From the NCBI RefSeq assembly GCF_022965805.1, contig NC_133114.1:5972261-6036260 (forward strand): a stretch of DNA of 64,000 nucleotides, given 5' to 3'. Position 1 is the first letter of the stretch; each line of letters opens with the position of its first letter. The DNA is from Primulina eburnea (Eukaryota > Streptophyta > Magnoliopsida > Lamiales > Gesneriaceae). Below the pieces are notes generated by a model that had not been told where the DNA came from, ran no database searches, and was given only the letters and a program-made list of their open reading frames with translations. Positions 53,017-64,000 of this stretch are shown here, one piece after another. The position numbers and the translations under genes were made by a program.

Positions 53017-55704
53017 ATGGCTGACCACTTTGGTGATGAGAGTAGTCAGGGAAGTGTAGGTCGTTGGGGTGACCAGGACGATCGTAGGCGTCATCGTGAA
53101 CATCGTCATCGTCGGGATGGTCCTAGGCGTTTTGATTTGCACCGTTTCATTCAGATGGGGCCTAAGCCTTTAGTCGGCGGTGAGACTCCCGATGATGCTG
53201 AGGATTGGTTAGAGCGCATGGAGAGTTGTTTCCGTGCATTCCAGTGCACCGAGGAGCAGAGGATGGAGACCCTTAGTTTTCTTCTCGAGGGCCGTGCGCG
53301 CAAGTGGTGGCGATCGACTTCTGCGCCGATAGTCCAGTCCCAGGGTAGGGTGACTTGGGCCGATTTCCGTGCAGCTTTCATGCAGCTGTATTTTCCTCCA
53401 GCCCTTCGCCAGGCAAAGACGATTGAGCTCCTGAATCTTAAGCAGGGTAGTATGTCTGTTGACGAATATCAGCAGAAGTTCTTTGAGTTGTTACCTTTTG
53501 CTCCTCATATCAGTGGCAGTTCTGAGGCCAAGTATGACCATTTCCTCCAGGGTCTTAACCAGGAGATTTTTGATCGAGTCACTGTCTGTGATAATCCTAC
53601 TTCGTATGATGGGTTAGTGAACCGGTGTCGCCAGGCAGAGATCAGTCTCCAGCGTGGTAGGGCTATTCTTTCCTCTAGACCTCCGAGTACTTTGAGCCCT
53701 CGATCTCAGTCTTTCAAGAAGTCAGGTTCTTCTTCTTCTGGATCTGGATCACGGTCTAGCGGTGTTTTCCGCTTTGGTAAGAAGAAGGTTTCTTGTGTAC
53801 ATTGTGGGAAGAACCATCCATCGGAGCAATGCCGATCAGCCGCGGGAGCTTGTTTTCAGTGCGGAGAGATGGGTCATCTCAAGAAGAATTGTCCTCAGTT
53901 GCGAGGTGGAGCAGGATCTGGTTCCGGATCTCAGACGACTGTTCAGCAGAGGAGACAGGGTCAGGCAGTGGGTAGTTCAAATCTTCGACCTCGTGCCCAA
54001 GGTCAGGTTTTTGCGCTGAACCAGGATCAGGCTGCAGATGAGACAGAGAGAGTCATAGCAGGTACTTTTCGTTTATGCGGTATTCCTGCTTTTGTTCTTA
54101 TTGATACCGGAGCATCACATTCATTCATTTCTGCACGATTTGTTAAGCGTCATAAGTTACCGTATGTTTCTCTAGACGTCATTCTTTCCGTTTCTACCCC
54201 GATGGGTCATTCGGTGTTAGCGAAGCGTCTAGTGATGGGTTGTCCCTTAGATTTTGAGGGTAACGAATTGATTGCGAATCTTATGATCCTGGAGATGGAA
54301 GATTTTGATTGTATTCTAGGTATAGACCTATTGACTACTTACCGAGCTACCGTGGATTGTTACCAGAAGCTTGTTCAGTTTCGTACGACTGAGAGCTCTA
54401 GTTGGTTTTTCTATGGTGAGGGAGCGCGACCTCCGATGCCAGTGGTATCTGCTCTGAAAGCCTGTCGTGCTTTAGAGTCGGGCGGGGAAGGCTACCTCAT
54501 CTATGCGATTGATTCATCCACAGGTAGTGTTGGTATAGAGGATATTCCAGTGGTTTGTGAATTTCCTGATGTCTTCCCAGATGAGATTCCTGGTTTTCCT
54601 CCGGTTAGAGAGGTGGAATTTGGCATTGAGTTAATGCCAGGGACTGCACCGATTTTTCGTGCCCCCTATCGTCTTGCTCCGTCAGAGATGAGAGAATTGA
54701 AGCAGCAATTGCAGGATCTTCTTGATAAAGGTTATATTCGCCCGAGTGTTTCACCTTGGGGAGCTCCAGTCTTGTTTGTCAAGAAGAAAGATGGATCTAT
54801 GCGATTGTGCATTGATTATCGCCAGCTGAATCGTGTGACGATCAAAAACAAGTATCCATTACCTCGTATCGATGATTTGTTCGATCAGCTTCAGGGTACC
54901 TCTGTTTACTCCAAGATTGACTTGCGATCGGGTTATCATCAGATGAGAGTTAGAGATGATGATATTTCCAAGACTGCATTTCGTACTCGATATGGGCATT
55001 ACGAGTTTCTAGTTATGCCATTTGGATTGACGAATGCGCCAGCGGTGTTCATGGATCTGATGAATCGAGTCTTTCGGGATTTTCTAGATCAGTTTGTTGT
55101 GGTTTTCATCGACGATATCTTGATTTATTCTCACAGTGTGGAAGAGCATATCCAGCACTTGAGGATTGTGTTGCAGATTCTTCGCGAGAAGCAATTGTAT
55201 GCTAAGCTGAGTAAGTGCGAGTTCTGGATTGATCGTGTAGTATTCCTTGGTCATGTGATTTCCAAGGAAGGAATTTCTGTGGATCCCAGCAAGATTGAGG
55301 CAGTGCTGAATTGGTCACGTCCTACGACGGTGGCTGAGATCCGTAGTTTTCTAGGTCTGGCAGGGTATTATCGTCGCTTCATCGTGAATTTCTCTCAGGT
55401 AGCTAGACCATTGACGCAACTTACTCGGAAGGATGTTCCATTTGAGTGGTCATCTGAGTGCGAAGATAGTTTCAGAGAGCTTCGTCGACTTATGACTTCT
55501 GCACCTGTTTTGGCGTTACCGTCAGGATCTGATGGTTTCAGTGTTTACACCGATGCCTCTTTTCAAGGCTTAGGGTGTGTGTTGACGCAGAATGATCATG
55601 TGATCGCTTACGCATCCAGGCAGTTAGTATTGTCAGTGACAGAGATCCTCGTTTTACCTCACGATTTTGGGGTAGTTTCCAGTCAGCATTGGGCACTTCA
55701 CTAA
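53017..55704 (+). CDS. gag-pol: gypsy J gag-protease-RT polyprotein, truncated in RNase H
   Basis: The ATG at 53017 ([17 protein letters not shown]) is preferred because the frame upstream reads through the primer site. Gag domain: [20 protein letters not shown] and [19 protein letters not shown]. There are two zinc-knuckle-like blocks, [13 protein letters not shown] and [14 protein letters not shown]. Protease: [43 protein letters not shown] and FIDDILIYS. RNase H begins [13 protein letters not shown] and reaches AYASRQL, then a deletion joins it out of frame to integrase and translation ends at 55704. It can still make gag, protease and RT but not a complete RNase H or integrase. Relatives continue for about 330 more residues before the joined point, which is estimated from family size. 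Confidence 0.95.
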   Translation: MADHFGDESSQGSVGRWGDQDDRRRHREHRHRRDGPRRFDLHRFIQMGPKPLVGGETPDDAEDWLERMESCFRAFQCTEEQRMETLSFLLEGRARKWWRSTSAPIVQSQGRVTWADFRAAFMQLYFPPALRQAKTIELLNLKQGSMSVDEYQQKFFELLPFAPHISGSSEAKYDHFLQGLNQEIFDRVTVCDNPTSYDGLVNRCRQAEISLQRGRAILSSRPPSTLSPRSQSFKKSGSSSSGSGSRSSGVFRFGKKKVSCVHCGKNHPSEQCRSAAGACFQCGEMGHLKKNCPQLRGGAGSGSGSQTTVQQRRQGQAVGSSNLRPRAQGQVFALNQDQAADETERVIAGTFRLCGIPAFVLIDTGASHSFISARFVKRHKLPYVSLDVILSVSTPMGHSVLAKRLVMGCPLDFEGNELIANLMILEMEDFDCILGIDLLTTYRATVDCYQKLVQFRTTESSSWFFYGEGARPPMPVVSALKACRALESGGEGYLIYAIDSSTGSVGIEDIPVVCEFPDVFPDEIPGFPPVREVEFGIELMPGTAPIFRAPYRLAPSEMRELKQQLQDLLDKGYIRPSVSPWGAPVLFVKKKDGSMRLCIDYRQLNRVTIKNKYPLPRIDDLFDQLQGTSVYSKIDLRSGYHQMRVRDDDISKTAFRTRYGHYEFLVMPFGLTNAPAVFMDLMNRVFRDFLDQFVVVFIDDILIYSHSVEEHIQHLRIVLQILREKQLYAKLSKCEFWIDRVVFLGHVISKEGISVDPSKIEAVLNWSRPTTVAEIRSFLGLAGYYRRFIVNFSQVARPLTQLTRKDVPFEWSSECEDSFRELRRLMTSAPVLALPSGSDGFSVYTDASFQGLGCVLTQNDHVIAYASRQLVLSVTEILVLPHDFGVVSSQHWALH

Positions 55705-56489
55705 GTTTGAGTACAGCTTATCATCCAGAGACCGACGGTCAGACGGAGAGGACTATCCGTACACTTGAGGATATGATGCGAGCTTGTGTGATGGATTTCG
55801 GAACCGCTTGGCAGGATCATTTGCCTTTGATTGAGTTCGCGTACAACAACAGCTATCATCGTAGTATTGGTATGGCACCATTTGAGGCGTTGTATGGGCG
55901 ACGTTGTCGTACTCCATTATTTTGGGATGAAGTTGGGGAACGACATGTTGAGGGACCGGAGTTAGTCCAGCAGGCTATTGATAAGGTTGCAGTAATCAAG
56001 AAGCGGATTAAGATCGCTCAGGATCGACAGGCTAGTTATGCGAACACCAAGCGGCGACCTCTTTATTTTCAGCCAGGTGAGAAAGTGTTTCTCCGAGTTT
56101 CGCCTTTTCGCAGGATTTTGAGATTTGGTCTCAAGGGTAAGCTGTCTCCGAGATTTATTGGTCCATTTGAAATATTGGAAAGCGTGGGAGATTTGGCTTA
56201 CAGACTTGCATTGCCGCCGTACCTATCAAGTATTCATGATGTATTCCACGTATCTTTGTTGAGACGATACGTAGCAGATAAGTCTCACATTTTGCATCCC
56301 TCTGAAGTTCAACTAAATTCAGATTTGTCTTACGTGGAACGACCAGCGCGGATCCTCGATCGCAAAGACAAGGTGTTGCGGAATAAGATCATTCCTCTTG
56401 TCTTAGTTCAGTGGCAGCGCAGAGGCACTGAAGAAGCCACTTGGGAGCTAGAGAGTCGTATGCGTTCGGAGCATCCAGAGCTCTTTTGA
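55629..56489 (+). pseudogene. gypsy J integrase C-terminal half with chromodomain-like tail
   Basis: From the deletion point the +1-shifted frame reads [17 protein letters not shown] (second catalytic Asp), then [20 protein letters not shown] (catalytic Glu). The zinc finger and first Asp are missing. The [20 protein letters not shown] block follows and the protein ends in [20 protein letters not shown] and [14 protein letters not shown], a chromodomain-like module thought to guide integration into heterochromatin in this lineage. There is no start codon of its own at the proper place. The stop is at 56487. Confidence 0.93.
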
Positions 56490-56626
56490 GTTATGCTTTG
56501 TATATGTTTGTGTTTTCAGTTGTAATCGAAATATCAGTTGTATTCAACAACCATTGAGATGTAATAACGATGTTGTTATTTCGTTTTGTTCATCCTCTAA
56601 GCCTGATTTCGAGGACGAAATCTTTT

Positions 56627-56639
56627 AAGGGGGGGAGAA
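56627..56639 (+). promoter_or_regulatory. polypurine tract of gypsy J
   Basis: AAGGGGGGGAGAA immediately before the 3' LTR. Confidence 0.93.
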
Positions 56640-58085
56640 TGTAGTAGCCCGAATTCCAAATTGGGTAATTAACGGATTAATGGTGATTAAGAAGGTTTAA
56701 TGTGTAATTTTGACCGTGGTCATGATCGGACGGACCGAAGATGGTTCGGTAGCACCGAAGAGTTCGGACGATCCGAAGTGGGCTCGGTGGATCCGATCAT
56801 GAGGTGTTAAGAGTTGATCGACACGTCAGTTTACATGCAAGTTCGGATGATCCGAAGTGTACGTTCGGTGGATCCGATCATGAGGTGTCAAGAGCCGATG
56901 GACACGTAGGAGTTCGGACGTTCCGAAGTGGGTTCGGTGGATCCGAACATAGCCTATAAATAGTGCTCGGATCTCCTCATTTTGCATTGCAAATTCTTGA
57001 GTTGTCTCTCATATTTGAGAAGTTTGGAAGGTTTCTAGGGTTAGTTGTCGGTCGAGCGATAGCCAAGAGCTGCCAGGATTGGTAGCGTAGCGACGCCTGA
57101 GTTACGAGGCAATCGACATCAAAGGGCTGTCGACGGACGAAGGTAAACCCTAAACCTTTGGTAGTACTGGTTTTGCTAGTCTAGCATGGTAGTATTGTTC
57201 ATTGGGTATGCTTTTGATGCGTAGGCTTGTTCTAGACCTGATTAGCGGTGTTGCGTAAGGCTAGGCTTGCTGTGATAGAGGTACGAAAGTACTATCCGAG
57301 ATATCCTGGTCGAGTATACATCCTTATATGTGTTGCATGATTATGTGGTGCATTGATATATGTCATATGATGCATGCTATTATGTCACGTTTTATGATGC
57401 ATGTTGCATTTCATGTTGAGCCGTATCTCCTTCGAGATAGCCTTTACTGTTGAGCTGTATCTCTTTCGAGATAAGCTATATCTTGTGGGGCCGCTCAGCC
57501 CTGTCTTGTCTTGTGGACGCATGGACACCGAGAGTACACAGTGGCCGACGGGTCCGGAGGGCTTCGGTGATCCGGGACATTTTAGGTCCACGTCTGTTCT
57601 TGTAGTGGATGCAGTGACCCAGAGGAGTACCGCGCGGCACTATCCACTTGGCGCCTCTAGACTGAGCATTTTGAGATCCTTTGTTACTCCTGTTTCTTGA
57701 CTACCCTGGTATCATATCATAGCATGTGCATTTCATATAGGCTTGTATACTCATGCTTTTGTACTGGGCGTTCTTATCGCTCACGTCCTCGATTTTGTTT
57801 ATCTTGGACACCCCATTCCCACGGGGCAGGCCTCAGGTTGGACAGCTCAGGAGGAGGAGGAGGAGGACGTTGAGTAGCTGGTTGGTTTAGTTCTTCGGTA
57901 TCTTTTTGATTCGATATGGTTGTACCGTATATTTCATTTTAGTTTGAGTTGTCCTGGATTTTTCGTTTGGGTTGTATAACTATTGTCGTCGGCCATATTT
58001 CCGCTGTTATCTCTGATTATTATTAATTAAGTTAATTGCATGCTTAGTTCTTCATTAGTAGGTGATTCTGGAACGGGTCACTACA
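56640..58085 (+). repeat. 3' LTR of gypsy J
   Basis: 1446 bp, the same length as the 5' LTR. Differences seen by eye: T/C and C/T in the palindrome array, A/G near 57440 and G/A near 57792. Confidence 0.96.
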
Positions 58086-58090
58086 TGGTC

Positions 58091-59680
58091 AGCTTCTTGA
58101 AGAGGGCCATGATGAGCCTAACCATGGATGTGATCCAAGGACCTTCAAGGAAGCGTTATCTGATGCCAATTCATCCAAGTGACTTGAAGCAATGGAATCT
58201 GAGTTGAGTTCCATGCATTCGAACCAAGTGTAGGATCTTGTGGATCCACCTGTGGGAACTGTTCCCACAGGGACTTGGGGAGGATGGGAAGGTGTTGACC
58301 TTCAAGGTGCGATTGGTGGCAAAAGGATGTACTCAAAGACAAGGAGTTGACTTTGAGGAAACCTTTTCCCAATCGCAATGTTCAAGTCCATAAGGATTTT
58401 GCTAGCCATAGCTGCATGGTATGACTATGAGATATGGCAGATGGATGTTAAGACAGCCTTTCTTAATAGGGATTTTAAGAAAGTGATTTACATGTCTCAA
58501 CCTGAAGGGTTTACATCTGTCGGAAGTGAGCATATGGTATGCAAACTTCAGAGATCTATTTGTGATCTAAGAAGGCATCTAGGAGTTGGAACCTCAGATT
58601 CGAGAGTATAATCAAATAGTTTGATTTACTAAGAATCCTGAGGAACCCTATGTGTATAAGAGGGTCAGTGGGAGTGTTGTGACATTCCTGGTATTGTATG
58701 TTGATGACATTCTACTCATTGGGAATGATGTAGGAATGTTGCAATCAACTAAGATATGGTTAGCGAGTAAGTTCTCGATGAAGGACTTGGGTGAAGCATC
58801 TTTTGTATTGGGAATACAGATCTATTGAGATAGATCGAAAAGATGGCTTGATCTCACCCAGTCCACATACATTGATACCATCGTGAAGCGGTTCTTGATG
58901 GATGAGTCCATGAGAGGACATCTACCAATGTGTCATGGCGTGTCCCTATCCAAGTCTGTCTCCCAAGACTGATGCAGAGATAGTGGCGATGACACGCATT
59001 CCGTATGCTTCGGCAATTGGTAGCATCATGTATGGGATGATATCTACACGTCTTGAAGTGGCTTTCGCACTAAGTGTAGTGAGTAGATATCAATTGAACC
59101 CTGGTCTTTCACACTGGAAAGCTGTGAAAGACATCCTCAAGTAGTTGAGAAGGACCAATAAATTGTTCTTGGTCTATGGGGTGGAGAACTAAAATTAGAA
59201 GGCTATACCGACTCTAGCTTCCAAAGCGATATCGATGACTCGAAGTCAACCTCTGGTTTTGTATTCATGCTCTATGGTGCTGATGTCTCTTGGAAGAGTT
59301 CCAAGCGAGACAATATTACGGATTCCAGCACAGAGGTCGAATACATTGCTGCATCAGATGCAGCAAGGGAGGGTGTTTGGATAAGGAATTTCGTCCAAGA
59401 GTTGGGCGTCATTCCTAATGGAGTTGCTCCTGTCCCGGTGTTGTGTGACAACACGGGAGCTATAAGTCAAGCAAAGGAGCCTAGGTCTCATCAGAAATCC
59501 AAACGAGTATTGAGAAAGTACCACATCCTCGGAGAGATTGTGGAAAGAGGAGAAGTGTCTTTTGACAAAGTCGGCTCCGCCGATAATGTTGTTGATCCAC
59601 TAGCTAAGCCTTTACCCGGACCATTATTCGACAAGCATCGCGAATCAATGTGTTTGATGCATATGGGTAGTTGGCTCTAG
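58091..59680 (+). pseudogene. pol: copia I reverse transcriptase and RNase H remnant
   Basis: Resumes after gypsy J. RT pieces in shifting frames include WKLVDPPVGT-like sequence near 58240, SIRILLAIAAWYDYEIWQMD (58387-58446), TAFLNRDFKKVIYMSQPEGF, and VLYVDDILL at about 58690-58716, which retains the YVDD catalytic core. RNase H is readable as [38 protein letters not shown] and [15 protein letters not shown] in an intact 137-codon frame to 59680. At least five stops or shifts lie in RT. Together with gag this completes copia I around the nested gypsy. Confidence 0.88.
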
Positions 59681-59683
59681 TGC

Positions 59684-59694
59684 AAGTGGGAGAT
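59684..59694 (+). promoter_or_regulatory. polypurine tract of copia I
   Basis: AAGTGGGAGAT directly before the 3' LTR. Confidence 0.85.
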
Positions 59695-61402
59695 TGTTAG
59701 AGTAGGTGCCCGTCGAGCCAAGTGTTGACCGAGTGTTCACAATGAAACTCTATGTATAAGCAATCTTTATTTTAATAATATTTGAAATTATTATTTTGGC
59801 AAATCTTTATCTGTATACCCATGCTAGTTGCATAGATAAATCCCTTGAATATACAAATAGTAGAAAGAATATGAGATGCTCATATGATGAGTATCATGAA
59901 ACTCATATTTGTAATACTGTATATTCTAAACGGTTCCTAGTCGATTCAGCCGCCATTAAGAAGGATATAGGCCGCTCGAGTTAGAGACTAGTATCTGCGA
60001 TGTGAGTACCATGTTTCATTGGTAGGGGACATTGTGATGTCCGAACATGCAGATAGGTGCTCCTTGTAGAGTGCACTGAACAACCCTCCATAAAAGGACT
60101 TTCCAAGTGGTTCTCACTTATCGAGTGGAAAAGTCCTGGTTTATGGTTGTACAGAATTAGTCCTTATGACCCGGGACAACATTGAGACTCTATGTGCTAG
60201 AATTACACTTTGACTTGTTTACCGACTCTCATGGGGTCATCAGGTGGCAAGGTTGGGTGTTCTGTCGAAACACATAGGAGTCGATGCATTGTAGCCGGGG
60301 ATTCACCGCTTACCTACGGGTATGGATATCCTATGTGTTTTTCATGTATGTGTGGGTTGAAATCTCTGATCAGAGTATGGTGGTAATTATGAAAGGGGTT
60401 TCATAGATTACACCATCGATGCAACCACAGCATGACACATAGTATCGATTCATTGACAACTCTCGATAAACCAATAGTTGTCGAATCGGTCGGGATATAT
60501 GAGTTGAAGGGACCGTACTGTACGCTAACCATAATTGAATGGTTCTTGCAGGCACTATCATGTGATACCTAGGGAATCACGTAAGCGATGCTGCTAGGCG
60601 TTTAACGTGATTGGTTGGGTACTATCAGACTTGAGTTCTGACGTTCTTACTATCAAGGAGTTGATAAGTAAGAATGGAGCAATTGGGGTATGCTCGAATA
60701 AGGACATGTTTAGTCCGAATCACATAGAGATGTGAACCCACGGCTAGTTGTATCAATGAACCATTGAGGGCCACACAAGTACTAGCTTTGTAAATCCCGA
60801 TGAGAAGTAATAATAGTTCAATGTGTTGAACGGCTTATAAAGGAGTTTATAAGCGTAAGGAAAATTAGAAGTATGACTTCTGTAAAGGAGAAAATAGTTC
60901 AATGTGTTGAACGACTTATAAATGAGTTTATAAGTGTAAAGAAAAATAGAAGTATGACTTCTATGAGAGAAATATAAATTTTAATTTATGGAAGTGTTCC
61001 TAGATTAAAATTTGGCCAAGTGAATAATGTATTTGAAAATTGTGATTTTCATAAACATTATTATGGACTAAATTAAATTAATTCAAGTGTTGAATTAATT
61101 TAACACTAGTGGGCCTAGTAGAGTCCAAATAATTTTTTAATTAATTCAATTGTTGGATTAATTAAATAACCATGGGCCTTGTAGAGCCCAATTGGAAATA
61201 ATTATTTAACTAGTGGGCTTGAGTAAAATCAAGTAAAGTCTAGTTGGGCTCAAAATGTTTGAGACAATTATAAAGTCCATGGGCCTTGCAAAAGTTGCAA
61301 GCCCACTAGGGTTTGCATGCTTGGGAGGTGAAGGGGTTTAGAATACTTTTGATTAAAATAATGCATGGCATGCAATTTTTGAATCTAGCTTTTTTTGCAA
61401 CC
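59695..61402 (+). repeat. 3' LTR of copia I, interrupted
   Basis: Matches 45912-47615 of the 5' LTR closely, then stops at TTTTGCAACC, where gypsy K begins. The missing 410 bp should lie beyond K, outside the window. Confidence 0.93.
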
Positions 61403-62882
61403 TGATCGAGCAAAACTTGCACAGTGAATAGTCCCAAAATTTGTTTTATAAATGAAAGCTCGATTTAAAATATCGCAAGTGCACGATAGTCAAGTTATAA
61501 TAAACGTAAGTGAATACGAGTATCGATCCACAAGGACTGCGTTACAATATTCTTATTTTCACTTCAATTTCTTTAGCAACGATAGATTGAGTTGACGATT
61601 AAACTAAAGTGAATTTAATAACTAAAATGATTAAAATGCAAGAACAAATAATCAAGAAATCAATGATTAAATTGGATGTAAATCAAATGAGAAGCGAATT
61701 TGTTGGGAATTATCAGTTCACCTACCGCTCGTGTTCAAATAATTATACTCGACTTTTACTCGTGCATTCGACGGAATTCCCTAGACTAATTAATATACTA
61801 TGTCGAGCTATATTAATACTAATCATAAACATGCAGTAATCAAGTATCCTCAATTATTTAACAGTTCACGATTGCATTACGTTCTATGGAATCCGCTAGC
61901 TTTCATCCGGGTGAATTATCACTATCGACACGTACCCAATTCCGTATATCTACTAAAATTGTAAATCCGTGGTCTATGCTATTCGATCCTATTGTCAATT
62001 ATTCTATCGAAATCATTAACAACATGAAATAATCAAAGGAAGTTAGCTAGACTTCAATTGAAATAAGAAAACACAAAAGCATAAACAAATCACTCATAAA
62101 AACGTCGATAAATAATGTTAAACAACGAGTACGGGGTAGGATCCCCTCAAATCCCAACAAATATAGAGTTTAGCCAACAAAATTCATAATAAAAATCAAC
62201 AATCTATGCAAGAAATAAAACACTGAATATGAAAATACTAAAATATGACGACGGATGAAGGCTGCGACGCTTGGAATTCTCGAGTTCTTCGAAAGTCTCT
62301 CTTGCTCCTAGCCTTCCTCCCAAGAAAAGTGATGGAAAATATCATAATAGTCTCAAAATCGGCGCCTCTCTCGTGTATTAGGTTATGGTGTAAGATAGAG
62401 TCCACAAAACTTAGAAACAAATATTCCCGGATTGCGTCGCTCGCTAGGGCGGTCAAGATTTTCCGCTGGGGCGAGTGATTCTCGAATTAAAATTCCTGGC
62501 CGTGTCTTTGGTCTCGCTAGGGCGGTCACTTTTGACCGCCCTAGCGAGAGCTTCGCGCAAAATATTCTCGTTCACCTCGATGGATTCGCTGGGGCGGTCA
62601 TTTTTTACCGCCCTAGCGAAGGACTCGCGCAGAAACTCCTCGGCTGGGCCAATATGCTCGCTGGGGCGGTCACTTTTGACCGCCCTAGCGAGACTTCTTC
62701 GATGCTATGCAAATAAAATCCCACTTTTTGGTCCACTTCCTACAAAACAACCACAAAATACACGAGATCAGCCAAATGCTAAATAATGCTAAATGAATGC
62801 TAAATTAAACTAAACAAACTAATATGATTCATGAATGCGACTCAAAACCAACACTAAAAACACGTAAAAACGAGTCCTATCA
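61403..62882 (-). repeat. 3' LTR of gypsy K
   Basis: 1480 bp, TG...CA on both strands. It contains the hairpin array at 62436-62693. The only ORFs in it are by-products of the array. Confidence 0.82.
62436..62693. repeat. four-unit long-arm hairpin array in LTR K
   Basis: The best unit has 16-bp arms (CTCGCTAGGGCGGTCA and its inverse) around a 4-base CTTT loop at about 62512-62548. Further units lie at about 62437-62475, 62586-62622 and 62656-62693, differing by CTAGGG/CTGGGG changes in the left arm. Confidence 0.92.
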
Positions 62883-62895
62883 ACCCCCTCATACT

Positions 62896-64000
62896 AACCT
62901 TTTGCTCGCCCTCGAGTAAAATAGGTTAAAGCACGAGATACTAAACAAACTCAACAAAAACAAACAAACTCAAACAAGAAAAACCAACACAAGTAAATGT
63001 CAATGGTGAGTCGACAACGGTTATGTTCATGCCTCAGTTTACTTTCCCACTACCAATCATAGTCAAGTCAAATCGCAAACGAATACTCATTTCTCATCTA
63101 CACATAAATATCAACACTAGTTTGAACGTGTGTGTGTGTCGTGATGGGTCTAGTCATTCGTACGTCAAACAGATCAATTATCAAATCATGCGAGTCACTT
63201 AATTAGCACTTCAATACAAGTCTCACTAGCATGCATTCCCGTATCCATTTATCACTAGCCATAAATTGAACTTTATTCAACTTTTAAGAGCAGATAGGGG
63301 TGTCGAAAGGAAGGGAAATAAGCTCAAGTGGCTAAAAAGTTGGGAGTACACCGATCATTTTCATTGTGCAATCGTCAAGACTTTTGCGTCTGACTTTCCT
63401 CGTCTCCTTACATCTCCAACTTTTAGCCTAGGAATAGAATTTCATTCCTTTTATTTAGGCTCCCCCTCACCTTACATCTCCTTATTTTCTTTTCTTCCTT
63501 TTTTTTTTTTGAATGCACAATTTTCACACATGTACTCCCTAGGCTAAGAATGATATCACTTTGGATTATAGCCGGTTGGGAGTTTGATCTTTTAATTAGT
63601 GCATTGGAGAGGAGGTACAAGTAAAGTTCAAGGCAAATCAACTTTTCTCAATCAAGGTCACTATTAGCGACTTATTTTCACGGGTTTGCATGCTAAATCA
63701 ACACATAAATGGTGCGTTTCAAGTTAACCAAACAAAATTTTCAAATTTCACCATTATTCCTACAAAATCCTAGTCTCCACGCAAATGTGCTCAAAAGTTC
63801 AAATTTTGTACCAAAATTTATGCTTCAACAATTAAGAGTACCGTTCACGAAGTGACCCAATCAACATTTTTGTAAACTATCAATTCAAGATCATCATTGG
63901 CTCATAAACTATGTCTTCTCACCATAAACGACACCAACTAAAAGAAATGCACGAAACTTAAAGAAATGCAATGAACTAAAACAAATAACTAAACAACCAA
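62896..64000 (-). other. 3' noncoding internal region of gypsy K
   Basis: No ORF with a recognisable domain on either strand. It includes a T-run (63500-63511) and a short TG repeat (63127-63140). Long noncoding stretches before the 3' LTR are usual in Tat elements. Confidence 0.5.

Larger units (their letters stand above)
51473..58085 (+). mobile_element. Ty3/gypsy element J, young, internally deleted (TSD TGGTC)
   Basis: LTRs of exactly 1446 bp (51473-52918, 56640-58085) differ at about four positions by eye. TGGTC flanks both sides (51468-51472, 58086-58090). There is a primer site and a polypurine tract. The internal region is about 3.7 kb and encodes gag, protease and RT in one frame, then a deletion that removes most of RNase H and the first half of integrase, then the integrase end with a chromodomain-like tail. 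It is inserted into the integrase C-terminal region of copia I. Clade: Tekay/Del-like chromovirus. Confidence 0.96.
45912..61402 (+). mobile_element. Ty1/copia element I, split by gypsy J, 3' LTR cut by gypsy K
   Basis: Order: 5' LTR (45912-48026), primer site, long leader, gag (49831-50691), a piece of integrase (to 51472), gypsy J (51473-58085), then RT/RNase H (58091-59680), a polypurine tract and the 3' LTR (59695-61402), which stops at the TG of gypsy K. The protease and most of integrase are deleted independently of J. The two LTRs differ at roughly 1 percent by eye. Confidence 0.92.
61403..64000 (-). mobile_element. Ty3/gypsy element K (Tat-like), 3' part, runs off the window
   Basis: On the minus strand a polypurine tract AGTATGAGGGGGT (62895-62883) is followed by an LTR that starts TGATAGGACTCG (62882) and ends GCTCGATCA (61403). 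The LTR interior has TCGCAAGTGCACGATAGTC and ATACGAGTATCGATCC, wording widespread in plant Tat-type LTRs. To the right is the long noncoding 3' region of the element. No coding domain lies within the window. Confidence 0.8.

Noticed and set aside
62436..62693. CRISPR-like array
   Set aside because: Repeats are palindromes in LTRs of a eukaryotic retroelement with irregular spacers and no cas genes.
61403..62882. Plus-strand orientation for gypsy K
   Set aside because: Sequence after 62882 does not match a tRNA primer site, whereas the minus strand shows a polypurine tract right before TGATAGG.

Overview
This is a nuclear plant sequence, almost certainly from a eudicot. It is a block of nested transposable elements with no intact host gene that I can recognise. 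Every coding region I can identify belongs to a mobile element: Ty1/copia and Ty3/gypsy LTR retrotransposons with initiator-Met tRNA primer sites, a PIF/Harbinger DNA transposon with introns, a short Helitron and a hAT-type MITE. The extra ORF downstream of pol in the SIRE-like element looks like a type common in Lamiales, but placing the species there is only a guess.

Layout. 1-2127: minus-strand copia (A: gag, primer site, 5' LTR) cut by the window edge and inserted into a minus-strand gypsy (B, 2128-8098) that keeps RT/RNase H, protease, gag and one long LTR. 8422-17443: a PIF/Harbinger element with TAA target duplications, a Myb/SANT ORF1, a broken transposase and an RNase H1 N-terminal-type domain gene. 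It carries two solo gypsy LTRs (C 10993-12331, TSD ACAAA; D 13010-15751, TSD GTTCA). 17689-18031: Helitron holding a tRNA-like segment. About 19280-28954: a 5'-truncated SIRE-like copia (E) with RT/RNase H, two antisense paralogous genes, a large env-position ORF and a 3' LTR split by a solo copia LTR (F 26395-28484, TSD TTACT). 29212-35877: decayed gypsy (G). 36709-37393: hAT MITE. 37893-44309: nearly complete copia (H). 45912-61402: copia (I) of the same family as F, split by a young deleted gypsy (J 51473-58085, TSD TGGTC) and with its 3' LTR interrupted by a minus-strand gypsy (K) that runs off the right edge.

Two patterns go beyond ordinary annotation. First, element E carries two small antisense genes (21351-21773 and 22137-22535). 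They are homologous to each other, each has its own TATAAATA box just upstream of the ATG and an AATAAA overlapping the stop codon, and they lie between pol and the env-position ORF. Second, nearly every LTR element here carries an array of short inverted repeats, in the LTR or in the 5' leader, with a motif private to its family. Three LTRs from two superfamilies (copia A, gypsy C and gypsy J) share the same 15-bp design, TTCGGA-N3-TCCGAA, placed immediately upstream of the TATA box.

Relative ages follow from nesting. J is younger than I: by eye its two 1446-bp LTRs differ at about four sites, while the LTRs of I differ at roughly 1 percent. C and D are younger than the Harbinger element, and F is younger than E. 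All element borders come from reading termini and target duplications directly. Clade names (SIRE, Tekay/Del, Tat) are from family resemblance and were not checked by search.
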